Below are positions 1-4,901 of a stretch of DNA of 6,652 nucleotides, piece after piece. The stretch's first letter is position 1. Each line of letters starts with the position of its first letter. The DNA is from MFAQ01 sp964592455 (GTDB lineage Bacteria > Patescibacteriota > Microgenomatia > UBA1400 > MFAQ01). The translations under genes were made by a program, and so were the position numbers. The DNA is taken from positions 1-6,652 of the forward strand of contig CAZQDQ010000047.1 of assembly GCA_964592455.1 (NCBI GenBank), in the 5' to 3' direction. The notes under the pieces are model-generated. The model saw only the letters and a list, made by a program, of their open reading frames with translations, searched no databases and was not told the origin of the DNA.

Positions 1-192
1 GAACCAGATTTGGTTTTGGCTGATATCGTTGGACAAATGGTGGCACATGCTAAGAGCTTTGAAATAAATGAACTGGATGTACTGAGATACTTGGAAAAAA
101 GCGGAGACACAGAAGCTGCAAGGTGCTATAAGAGGTGGAAAGTAGCCTTAATTTTTCGTTGGTATGGCCACAGATTGCCTGTTAGCAACTAA
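1..192 (+). CDS. C-terminal end of an unrecognised protein (5' truncated by window)
   Basis: The reading frame is open from base 1 and ends at a TAA at 190-192, giving 63 residues of what is probably the C-terminus of a longer protein. It enters the window already in frame, so the internal TTG and ATG codons are not needed as starts. The visible part looks soluble and alpha-helical (ELDVLRYLEKSGDTEAARCY), then a basic aromatic end (KRWKVALIFRWYGHRL). I recognise no family. A bidirectional hairpin begins seven bases after the stop, which supports this being a real gene end. It converges with the minus-strand membrane operon ending at 240. Function unknown. Confidence 0.6.
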   Translation, partial: EPDLVLADIVGQMVAHAKSFEINELDVLRYLEKSGDTEAARCYKRWKVALIFRWYGHRLPVSN

Positions 193-198
193 AAAAAT

Positions 199-240
199 CC
201 CCCCGCATCCGACCTGAAGTCGAGAGCGGGGGTTTGTTTT
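199..240. terminator. Bidirectional intrinsic terminator between convergent genes
   Basis: CCCCCGC (200-206) pairs with GCGGGGG (226-232), with an inner CGAC/GTCG stem (210-213 with 219-222). The plus side is followed by TTTGTTTT. The minus side is followed by ATTTTTTT, made by the A-run at 191-197. It can therefore end both the plus-strand gene stopping at 192 and the minus-strand operon stopping at 240. Confidence 0.85.
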
Positions 241-428
241 TACCAAAACTTAAAGACCTTGATGAAATCAACAGCACCTTCCCATAGATTTCGAATGAGG
301 GATTTGTTGCGGTTTTCCAGACTGATGTAACTTGCGGTGGTGTATTTTATCCACTGGCCGAGAAGCCAGAAAACAAAAACGCCAAATCCAATACCGATAA
401 CAATTTGAAGAACTTCGCTTGGTGTCAT
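240..428 (-). CDS. Small single-span membrane protein, third gene of membrane operon
   Basis: The ATG at 428-426 gives 62 residues beginning MTPSEVLQ. A longer frame with a GTG start at 458 exists, but it would overlap the upstream gene. The ATG at 428 has AAGGA (441-437) eight bases upstream and lies 14 bases after the upstream stop, so it is the better start. Residues about 6-24 form one hydrophobic helix (VLQIVIGIGFGVFVFWLLG), followed by a basic amphipathic stretch and an aromatic end (FIKVFKFW). I recognise no family. It is the last gene of a co-directional set with the genes starting at 838 and 1074 and ends just before the shared terminator at 199-240. Function unknown; probably a small inner-membrane accessory protein. 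Confidence 0.65.
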   Translation of the reverse strand: MTPSEVLQIVIGIGFGVFVFWLLGQWIKYTTASYISLENRNKSLIRNLWEGAVDFIKVFKFW

Positions 429-436
429 GTTTTGTA

Positions 437-441
437 TCCTT
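437..441 (-). promoter_or_regulatory. Ribosome binding site that decides the 428 start
   Basis: AAGGA on the minus strand lies 8 bases before the ATG at 428 and just after the upstream gene's TAA (445-443). It favours the ATG over the in-frame GTG at 458. Confidence 0.65.
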
Positions 442-442
442 G

Positions 443-838
443 TTACGAATCTAGCCACGCTTCGAGAGCAGTAGCTGTAGGATATTTTTCCTCCAAATGA
501 TCAACGTACTCTTTGGCTTCGTCCCAGCCAACCCTCGCGATGTAGGTGTAGTAGTGAAGAAGTCTATCGATGATTTGCCTTCGGTATCTTTCTTCGTAGT
601 TAAAGATTTTGTCGTGGAAAAAACTATAGATTGGTCGTAGGAATAGGTAGAAAAATAAAATTATACCTATCCAAGTTATCAGTGCCGCTAAGAATTCCTG
701 TAATGTAACGAGAATTGCAGGTAGAATTATGTATAGACCGAAGAAAGTCATAGCCCACTGAATAAATCTTCGTACTTTTACTTCGCCTTTGGAGGCTATG
801 ATTTGATTTCTTTTGGGTTTGGGGTATTTATCAAACAT
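443..838 (-). CDS. Two-span membrane protein with cytosol-like helical tail, second gene of operon
   Basis: A 131-residue protein starting at the ATG 838-836, preceded by a strong AAAGGAGG site six bases or so upstream. It has a basic N-terminus (KYPKPKRNQ), two membrane helices at about residues 27-46 and 50-72, then a charged, helix-rich tail (about 77-131) with many Tyr, Arg and Glu residues (NYEERYRRQIIDRLLHYYTYI) and an acidic end. The positive-inside rule suggests both ends are cytoplasmic. The gap to the upstream gene is only 17 bases and that to the downstream gene is 14, so the three genes are almost certainly one transcript. No family recognised; function unknown. Confidence 0.75.
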   Translation of the reverse strand: MFDKYPKPKRNQIIASKGEVKVRRFIQWAMTFFGLYIILPAILVTLQEFLAALITWIGIILFFYLFLRPIYSFFHDKIFNYEERYRRQIIDRLLHYYTYIARVGWDEAKEYVDHLEEKYPTATALEAWLDS

Positions 839-855
839 TATTCCTCCTTTCTTTG

Positions 856-1074
856 TTAGAGGCCTAAACCGGTTTTAATAGCGTTTAGGTAGGCGAATAA
901 TAAAGCCAGCCAGTACAGAAAGTGAAATTTTTGTGGCATAGTTAGCTGAAAGAGATGCCAAAGTAGAGTTATAGCAATGACTGAGAAAACCGTTAAAATA
1001 ATGGACACATCACTCTCAAAGAGGGCCAAAAGAAGCTCTCTGTTAATATTTATAGCTTTTTTAAGAAAGCTCAT
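856..1074 (-). CDS. Small two-span membrane protein, first gene of operon
   Basis: A 72-residue protein starting at the ATG 1074-1072, with an AAGGAGA site at 1087-1081 seven bases upstream. After a short amphipathic N-terminus (MSFLKKAININREL) there are two hydrophobic segments, about residues 24-44 and 50-69, joined by a short polar turn (MPQKF). I recognise no family. It heads the minus-strand operon, followed after 17 bases by the 131-residue membrane protein. All three products are small and membrane-embedded, so they may act together in one membrane assembly; this is inference from arrangement only. Confidence 0.7.
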   Translation of the reverse strand: MSFLKKAININRELLLALFESDVSIILTVFSVIAITLLWHLFQLTMPQKFHFLYWLALLFAYLNAIKTGLGL

Positions 1075-1114
1075 ATGGGATCTCCTTGTTTATTTTTCAA
1101 GAGCTTATAGGGTT

Positions 1115-1145
1115 ATTTTACTACATGTGGGTTGCTTTTGGTCAA
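1115..1145 (-). promoter_or_regulatory. Possible promoter of the minus-strand membrane operon
   Basis: On the minus strand TTGACC (1145-1140) precedes TAAAAT (1120-1115) with a 19-base spacer, longer than the ideal 17. Transcription would start near 1108, giving a leader of about 35 bases that contains the Shine-Dalgarno site. The spacer makes this a weak call. It is divergent from the putative promoter of the 1183 gene. Confidence 0.35.
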
Positions 1146-1167
1146 GAGTGAAGTTGGAGCGGTTTGT

Positions 1168-1176
1168 TGATATTAT
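1168..1176 (+). promoter_or_regulatory. Extended -10 promoter for a leaderless gene
   Basis: TGA-TATTAT is an extended -10 element (TGn plus a hexamer with 5 of 6 consensus bases). It ends at 1176, so the predicted start of transcription falls on the A of the ATG at 1183. No -35 is visible and no Shine-Dalgarno site precedes this gene. Confidence 0.5.
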
Positions 1177-1182
1177 GAATGT

Positions 1183-2364
1183 ATGGATATTAAGGGAGAA
1201 GTAAGCAAGGTATATTTTGGGGGTTGGTACCAGAGAACGACCTTGCATTTGACGGAGATATTTAATTTTTTGGCCCAAGGCACGAGTGAGCTAGATTTGT
1301 CTCGCCAGAAACTGGCCTCGCTTCGAGCTGAAATGAGAATAAAGAGTATAAGTAGAGAGGCGGGCTATTTGGAATACGTTAAAGCTATAAACGAGGAGGG
1401 GATAGAAATAAAGTACTTTGAGGATGGTTTATATGTATTATCTTTGGAGTCTCACAACGTGCCCCGGGCTAAAGAAGTACTTCAAAATTACTATGATCAG
1501 GCTTTTGCGCCGGCTTTTGGCTATATTTTTTCCCTTGGAGCACCTACCCCAAAAGAGCTTGCCAATATTAAAACGACTCATCCAATTGCAGTGGGGGTAA
1601 TTTTTGGTCAACCTGAGAAATATGTGGTTGACGAGTTTAAATACGGGCGTGTTTATAGTAGTTTGGGGAGCCAAGAGTTAGTAGTAAAAAAATTACCCGA
1701 ATATATATTTTTGGTTGCCAAGCTTAGGAATAAAGCGATGTTGGAGGGGCTGGTAGAAATGCAAATATTTTTTAGAGAATTTAAGGATCAATTGCAGAAA
1801 TACCTGAATATACACAGAAACCTGTGGGAGAAAATATCGGAAATAAAAGAGAAAAAAATGATTAGAGGTAGTGAGGTAGAGGAACTTAGAATGGAGCTTG
1901 ACTCGTACCAGAAAACAATAAACCTGATTAGTAGCCGAATAAATCAGATGGGCTCGTACGTGCATACTAGGGCAGATATTGCCAAGAACCTAAAGATTGC
2001 TGAGCAGCTTGATAAAATTTTCCAATACAAATTTGATGTTTTGAGTAATAGTCATAGTTACATTAAAGATATTTGGGTGATGACTGGAAACTACCTGAAC
2101 ACGGCGATTGCAGTTATAAATGAGATAAAGGGCCAAACAATGAATAAAAATATTCAGAGTTTACAGGTAATAACGACTTATGGTGTAGTTGGGGGGATAA
2201 TAGGTTATCTGAGCCGGGATAGTTTACCTAAGATCACTGGTAGTGGTTTGGTTTATTTTGGAGTTTTGGTGCTTGTGACCGTTTTGGTAAACAAGTTTGT
2301 GGCCTATGTGTATAGGAGGAGTAAATATAAGCTGGTGTTTGGGGAGAGAGTCAGGAAGCTTTGA
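1183..2364 (+). CDS. Predicted two-span membrane protein with long helical stalk, CorA-like topology
   Basis: A 393-residue protein. An in-frame TGA at 1168-1170 limits upstream extension, and the ATG at 1183 is the first start; it lacks a Shine-Dalgarno site and appears leaderless. Residues about 1-180 look like a mixed alpha/beta soluble domain. Residues about 185-325 are long, charged, coiled-coil-like helices, followed by two membrane helices at about 327-345 and 354-374 and a basic tail (YRRSKYKLVFGERVRKL). A large soluble domain, long helix and two C-terminal spans is the layout of CorA-type magnesium channels, and SLQVITTYGVVGGIIGYL resembles the CorA first span in pattern. The GMN signature that follows that span in CorA is absent (SRDSLP instead), so Mg2+ transport cannot be claimed. 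It could equally be an unrelated membrane-anchored coiled-coil protein. Confidence 0.75.
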   Translation: MDIKGEVSKVYFGGWYQRTTLHLTEIFNFLAQGTSELDLSRQKLASLRAEMRIKSISREAGYLEYVKAINEEGIEIKYFEDGLYVLSLESHNVPRAKEVLQNYYDQAFAPAFGYIFSLGAPTPKELANIKTTHPIAVGVIFGQPEKYVVDEFKYGRVYSSLGSQELVVKKLPEYIFLVAKLRNKAMLEGLVEMQIFFREFKDQLQKYLNIHRNLWEKISEIKEKKMIRGSEVEELRMELDSYQKTINLISSRINQMGSYVHTRADIAKNLKIAEQLDKIFQYKFDVLSNSHSYIKDIWVMTGNYLNTAIAVINEIKGQTMNKNIQSLQVITTYGVVGGIIGYLSRDSLPKITGSGLVYFGVLVLVTVLVNKFVAYVYRRSKYKLVFGERVRKL

Positions 2365-2393
2365 TTGACATTATGGGTTTGTAGAGATAAAAT
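2365..2393 (+). promoter_or_regulatory. Near-consensus sigma70-type promoter
   Basis: TTGACA (2365-2370), a 17-base spacer, then TAAAAT (2388-2393). This is the best promoter in the window and starts directly after the TGA of the upstream gene. Transcription should begin near 2400, leaving a leader of about 144 bases before the ATG at 2544. Confidence 0.8.
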
Positions 2394-2406
2394 CTGCACA
2401 TCGTTT

Positions 2407-2461
2407 AGCAGGTATTTTTTGTGCCTGCTGGCACAGAACATTTAAACTGCCTGCTTTTTTT
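2407..2461 (+). promoter_or_regulatory. Bistable leader hairpins with U-run: candidate attenuator or tiny RNA
   Basis: AGCAGGTA (2407-2414) is complementary, allowing G-U pairs, to two copies of TGCCTGCT (2422-2429 and 2448-2455). Pairing with copy 1 makes a local hairpin with a T-rich loop. Pairing with copy 2 encloses a perfect TGTGCC/GGCACA hairpin (2420-2425 with 2430-2435) and ends in a run of T to 2461, resembling an intrinsic terminator. The two folds exclude each other because copy 1 overlaps the inner hairpin. The element begins about 7 bases after the predicted transcription start. It may be a conditional terminator in the leader of the 2544 gene, or the end of a roughly 60-base RNA. 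A simpler reading is a terminator for the 1183-2364 gene, but a strong promoter lies between them. Confidence 0.5.
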
Positions 2462-2491
2462 GGTAACTTCTGTTTTTTTGTTGGAGTTGCC
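2462..2491 (+). promoter_or_regulatory. Second leader hairpin
   Basis: GGTAACT (2462-2468) pairs with AGTTGCC (2485-2491), seven pairs including one G-U, with a T-rich 16-base loop. The 3' arm covers part of the GGAG at 2483-2486 and ends right before an ATG at 2492, so it could mask the start of the putative leader ORF. The stem is short and could be chance. Confidence 0.35.
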
Positions 2492-2551
2492 ATGATTTAC
2501 TTGGTAGATTTTTATAAAAGTCTACCTTCAAAAAGGAGAAAATATGTCTGA
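2492..2551 (+). CDS. Putative 19-residue leader ORF overlapping the next start codon
   Basis: ATG at 2492 opens a 19-codon frame (MIYLVDFYKSLPSKRRKYV) ending in TGA at 2549-2551. GGAG at 2483-2486 lies five bases upstream, the same spacing as the site used by the main gene. The stop overlaps the start of the 2544 gene in ATGTCTGA, an arrangement typical of translational coupling. Ribosomes translating it would melt the hairpin at 2503-2526. The peptide resembles nothing I know, and a 19-codon ORF can arise by chance, so this is tentative. Confidence 0.3.
   Translation: MIYLVDFYKSLPSKRRKYV
2503..2526 (+). promoter_or_regulatory. Perfect hairpin just upstream of the Shine-Dalgarno site
   Basis: GGTAGATTTT (2503-2512) pairs with AAAAGTCTACC (2517-2526 core), ten pairs with one T-G and a four-base TATA loop. 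It ends eight bases before the GGAG at 2535-2538. In RNA it could stabilise the 5' end or tune translation; in DNA it is a near-palindrome that could be an operator. A TATAAA lies inside it, but no -35 is properly spaced. Confidence 0.5.
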
Positions 2552-3413
2552 ACCGCAAGTTGTTGAAACTGAAGAAGGCCAACCTGGTGGTGTGCAGGGT
2601 GCGCTGGCTCCGGTAGAGGGTGTTGCTGCTACCAAGGTAAAATCTGGAGGTAAGACTCCAGATGATCGCTTGAAGCAGCTTAAATACGCTGCAGAAGCTA
2701 ACTGGTTAACCTTAAGAGACGGAAAGTCCCCAGAACTTGAAGACGAGACTGCCTTGCAGTTTTTGAAGCGCAAGGCGAAAGAGGGATTTCCGGAGGGGAT
2801 GAGTACCAAGGAGCGCCACGGTCTTGTTGATTCTTACTACGAGTTTATGACACAAACTCGGTGTAAGATCGCCTGGAAGAAAATCCAGGGAGCGTGGAAG
2901 TTTTTTGGGCGGGCTTTGCCCAAAGACTTCATTGATCCGGTGCAGATCCGACTGGCTGAGGTCGTAGCTGGGTACGAGACCTCGAAAGACGTTACAGCTT
3001 GGCTAAAAAAGGCCTCTCAGTTGCTTGCTGACCTTTCTGGTTACGAGCCTCTTTGCCCTGAGTGTGGGAAAGAGAATCTGAGGCTAAGAAATGATGGGAC
3101 TTATTTTCGACGCGGTTTCGCTTGTGAGAACAAGAAACGCGTTGAGAGTGGGGGTAGTCCGATTACAAAACCAAAGGCCGAAAAAGAGAAGTTACCAGTC
3201 ACTCCAAAGGAATTGGTTGAAAGCGGCCCATCACTTGCAGATCTTGCCGAGTACTATAGAACCGGTCACAGACCAGACGAGCCTACCAAAGGAAAGCCTG
3301 GTAAAAAGGGTAAACAGAAGGGTGGAAAAGTTCGTGACGGTGAGGCTGAACACGGAAGTAAGGGGCGAGGTAAAAGATCTGGCAGAAGCAGCCGTGAAGG
3401 CAGCGAAGACTAG
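2544..3413 (+). CDS. Orphan protein with half zinc ribbon and basic low-complexity tail
   Basis: A 289-residue soluble protein from an ATG with an ideal AAAAAGGAG site five bases upstream. Residues 1-38 are a flexible acidic, Gly/Ala/Pro-rich leader. Residues about 40-168 are a helical domain rich in Lys and Trp (AWKKIQGAWKFFGRALP). CPECGK at 171-176 and a third Cys at 194 (GFACENKK) look like a zinc ribbon that lacks a fourth ligand. Residues from about 245 onward are Gly/Lys/Arg-rich (KGKPGKKGKQKGG, KGRGKRSGRSS), as in many nucleic-acid-binding tails. The gene is visibly G+C-richer than its neighbours and stands alone between the window's best promoter and a strong terminator, suggesting high expression. 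I recognise no family; RNA or DNA binding is a guess from composition. Confidence 0.8.
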   Translation: MSEPQVVETEEGQPGGVQGALAPVEGVAATKVKSGGKTPDDRLKQLKYAAEANWLTLRDGKSPELEDETALQFLKRKAKEGFPEGMSTKERHGLVDSYYEFMTQTRCKIAWKKIQGAWKFFGRALPKDFIDPVQIRLAEVVAGYETSKDVTAWLKKASQLLADLSGYEPLCPECGKENLRLRNDGTYFRRGFACENKKRVESGGSPITKPKAEKEKLPVTPKELVESGPSLADLAEYYRTGHRPDEPTKGKPGKKGKQKGGKVRDGEAEHGSKGRGKRSGRSSREGSED

Positions 3414-3419
3414 ATTTGT

Positions 3420-3453
3420 AGCTCTGGTGCTTTAAAACATCAGAGCTTTTTTT
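3420..3453 (+). terminator. Intrinsic terminator
   Basis: AGCTCTGGTG (3420-3429) pairs with CATCAGAGCT (3438-3447), ten pairs with one G-U and an eight-base loop, followed by a run of seven T (3447-3453). It begins six bases after the stop of the 2544-3413 gene. Confidence 0.9.
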
Positions 3454-3463
3454 GTGGTTGGTT

Positions 3464-3472
3464 TGTTAGAAT
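3464..3472 (+). promoter_or_regulatory. Extended -10 promoter for a leaderless gene
   Basis: TGT-TAGAAT is an extended -10 ending at 3472, six bases before the ATG at 3479, so transcription should start on that A. No Shine-Dalgarno site or -35 element is visible; the preceding terminator's T-run is close upstream. Confidence 0.5.
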
Positions 3473-3478
3473 TGGATT

Positions 3479-4228
3479 ATGAGTCGAGAAAATGGTGATG
3501 GAGGACAAATGCCAAATTGGAAAGCTAATAAAGAAGATAGGATTTTTGGTACTGGCGAAAAAGGTGGTAGAAGACGAGCAAAAGCTGACGAGTCTGTTAG
3601 CAATAGGGAAGACAAGGAGAGAGACAGAGGTAAAGAAGTTGTTAAAATTCGTAAGTTTTTGTTTGAGCTTTTTAAAAAAACTGAAAAAATAAACTTTACT
3701 GAATTAGAAAACTACCTAGATTGGGTTATAAATGCATACGATAGTTATTTGGTTTACAGAAAGTACGAAGCAGGACAATTAATCTTAAGTGTTGATGAAA
3801 GAGATGAACTGATACAACTTATTCTTACTGGAGGCGAACAAAACTTTGTAGAAATAAAAACATCTTTGGGTGGGGGTGCGGGGGGCCAGAATGTACAAAA
3901 GAACGAGAGTAGAATACAAATGTTTCACTTGCCTACTGGGCTTATCTCTACTTCTCACCAAGAAAGGTCACCTAAACAGAACAAAGAGAAGGCAGGAGAC
4001 CGCTTGTTTGACTTGGTGAATAAACACTTGGAATTTTTATACAAAGCATTTGGGCGTGGTGAGAGTTTGCCTATTGCTTTGGAAAGACTATGCAATGAGT
4101 CTTTTGGTGAAGAATACAGAAGATTGGGCAAAAGAGAGATGGATGTTTTTGATTTGTTGTGGGAGGACAAGTTTAAAGCTGAGCCAAAAGTTTTAAAACT
4201 AGAAAAGAAAAACCCGCCTCAAAATTGA
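3479..4228 (+). CDS. Release-factor-like GGQ protein (probable peptidyl-tRNA hydrolysis / ribosome rescue)
   Basis: A 249-residue protein. Residues about 128-172 match the catalytic domain of class I release factors: GGGAGGQNV with GGQ at 135-137, then HLPTG (150-154) and QERSPKQNKEKA (161-172). In this family the GGQ loop enters the ribosomal peptidyl-transferase centre and drives hydrolysis of peptidyl-tRNA. The rest is unusual. Residues 1-52 are charged low complexity, 53-117 are helical, and there is no stop-codon-recognition domain. After the GGQ domain comes a helical 75-residue tail that ends in a mildly basic segment rather than the strongly basic tail of ArfB/ICT1. It is longer than ArfB (about 140 residues) and shorter than RF1/RF2 (about 360). 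A stalled-ribosome rescue role is the best inference; PrfH-like factors are an alternative. The start is the ATG at 3479, apparently leaderless. Confidence 0.85.
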   Translation: MSRENGDGGQMPNWKANKEDRIFGTGEKGGRRRAKADESVSNREDKERDRGKEVVKIRKFLFELFKKTEKINFTELENYLDWVINAYDSYLVYRKYEAGQLILSVDERDELIQLILTGGEQNFVEIKTSLGGGAGGQNVQKNESRIQMFHLPTGLISTSHQERSPKQNKEKAGDRLFDLVNKHLEFLYKAFGRGESLPIALERLCNESFGEEYRRLGKREMDVFDLLWEDKFKAEPKVLKLEKKNPPQN

Positions 4229-4234
4229 GACGGG
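4213..4234 (-). terminator. Intrinsic terminator of the minus-strand gene, embedded in the GGQ gene's 3' end
   Basis: CCCG (4213-4216) pairs with CGGG (4231-4234) and CTCA (4218-4221) with TGAG (4226-4229), with one internal mismatch. On the minus strand the hairpin is followed by TTTTTCTTTTCT, so it fits a terminator of the gene ending at 4243. The plus strand has no T-run. The hairpin includes the TGA stop (4226-4228) of the convergent GGQ gene. Confidence 0.75.
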
Positions 4235-4242
4235 TGACTGAG

Positions 4243-4635
4243 TTAGACCTCTTTTTTTGAGGAGAAATACATACGGACACGGCCAGGAATGACATCCACT
4301 TCGTCATCTAAACCTTCTATTTTAAAAACAAAATGACCATAGTAGCCGTCTTTGTAGAGGAACTTGGCCTGGAATTCGCCATTTAGGTAGCAAATTTGGC
4401 CAATGGTGAGATCTTCAGGTTCTACACAGTTTGTCACTACGCGAGTATAGATGGTGCCGTATCTTAGTGCCCAGGCCATAAACGTCAAACCACCTGTAAT
4501 GACCAGAAAGTAGCCTACAATTTGCCAAATCTCAACTACATCGTAAGTGGTAAAGGCGACAATGGCGCTAGTGAAGATGCCTACGAAAAAGGCGATTTTC
4601 ACTTCGGTATTTTTGTATACCATTGGTGATTTCAT
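4243..4635 (-). CDS. Two-span membrane protein with C-terminal beta-rich domain
   Basis: A 130-residue protein from the ATG at 4635-4633, with AAAGGAG five bases upstream. Two hydrophobic helices at about residues 13-31 and 36-57 are joined by a short acidic turn (YDVVEI). Residues about 60-125 alternate in the manner of beta strands (GQICYLNGEFQAKFLYKDGYYGHFVFKIEG, DEVDVIPGRVRMYF) and look like a small barrel-like domain facing the cytoplasm. That arrangement recalls NfeD or other small OB/SH3-type membrane proteins, but I cannot assign it. It is a single-gene unit with an extended -10 promoter at 4685-4677 and a terminator at 4234-4213. The leader shares a 13-base segment with that of the 6234 gene. 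Confidence 0.8.
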   Translation of the reverse strand: MKSPMVYKNTEVKIAFFVGIFTSAIVAFTTYDVVEIWQIVGYFLVITGGLTFMAWALRYGTIYTRVVTNCVEPEDLTIGQICYLNGEFQAKFLYKDGYYGHFVFKIEGLDDEVDVIPGRVRMYFSSKKEV

Positions 4636-4676
4636 GCTGACTCCTTTGAGAGATAAAATGTAAATGTCTGTCCTAT

Positions 4677-4685
4677 ATTATATCA
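4677..4685 (-). promoter_or_regulatory. Extended -10 promoter of the 4635 gene
   Basis: On the minus strand TGA-TATAAT (4685-4677) is a perfect extended -10. Transcription should start near 4670, giving a leader of about 35 bases that contains the Shine-Dalgarno site. No -35 hexamer is evident. It is divergent from the tRNA gene. Confidence 0.65.
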
Positions 4686-4712
4686 TGGGGCGATTTTTGG
4701 GTGGAAGTGGTT

Positions 4713-4718
4713 TAGAAT
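4713..4718 (+). promoter_or_regulatory. Likely -10 element for the tRNA-Trp gene
   Basis: TAGAAT lies 10 bases before the mature tRNA 5' end at 4729, so transcription would begin about four bases upstream of it. No convincing -35 is seen. Confidence 0.4.
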
Positions 4719-4728
4719 AGAAGCTAAT

Positions 4729-4799
4729 AGGGGTGTCGTTCAGTGGTAGGACCTTGGTCTCCAAAACCAAAGACGGGAGTTCGATTCTCTCCACCCCTG
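4729..4799 (+). tRNA. tRNA-Trp (anticodon CCA)
   Basis: A complete 71-base cloverleaf can be drawn. The acceptor stem is AGGGGTG (4729-4735) with CACCCCT (4792-4798), and the discriminator is G at 4799, as usual for bacterial tRNA-Trp. The D arm is GTTC/GGAC. The anticodon stem is TTGGT/ACCAA with loop CTCCAAA and anticodon CCA at 4761-4763. The T arm is GGGAG/CTCTC with loop TTCGATT. The 3' CCA is not encoded (the next bases are CAAA), so it must be added by a nucleotidyltransferase. With a CCA anticodon it reads UGG, consistent with UGA serving as a stop in this window. Confidence 0.95.
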
Positions 4800-4813
4800 C
4801 AAAAAAAAGAAAT

Positions 4814-4834
4814 CCCCGGACATGTTGTCCGGGG
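4814..4834 (-). terminator. Strong hairpin terminator for the minus-strand coiled-coil gene
   Basis: CCCCGGACA (4814-4822) and TGTCCGGGG (4826-4834) form a perfect nine-pair stem with a three-base loop. On the minus strand it is followed by ATTTCTTTTTTTT, so it should end the gene stopping at 4902. It lies 14 bases after the tRNA, and the plus strand has no T-run, so it may also bound the tRNA precursor. Confidence 0.8.
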
Positions 4835-4901
4835 TGGCAAATGAATCTTGGAGGAGAAGATCTGCCTAGAGGCATTATACAAGAATATTTATTAGGTGGT
4901 T

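Noticed and set aside
429..458. GTG start at 458 for the 62-residue membrane protein
   Set aside because: It would overlap the preceding gene and has no good ribosome site, whereas the ATG at 428 has AAGGA at suitable spacing.
977..1204. Plus-strand 75-codon ORF
   Set aside because: It is opposite the small membrane protein gene at 856-1074, which has a good ribosome site, and it overlaps the start of the 1183 gene.
2487..2518. Second promoter TTGCCA plus TATAAA before the 2544 gene
   Set aside because: The spacer is 20 bases, and the TATAAA is better explained as the loop region of a hairpin.
3091..3435. Plus-strand 114-codon ORF in another frame of the 2544 gene
   Set aside because: It lies within the 2544-3413 gene and its frame runs into the terminator stem; no ribosome site is seen.
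4678..4875. Minus-strand 65-codon ORF
   Set aside because: It runs antisense through the tRNA-Trp gene and the adjacent terminator, has no ribosome site, and its sequence is the kind of spurious protein produced by reading a tRNA backwards.
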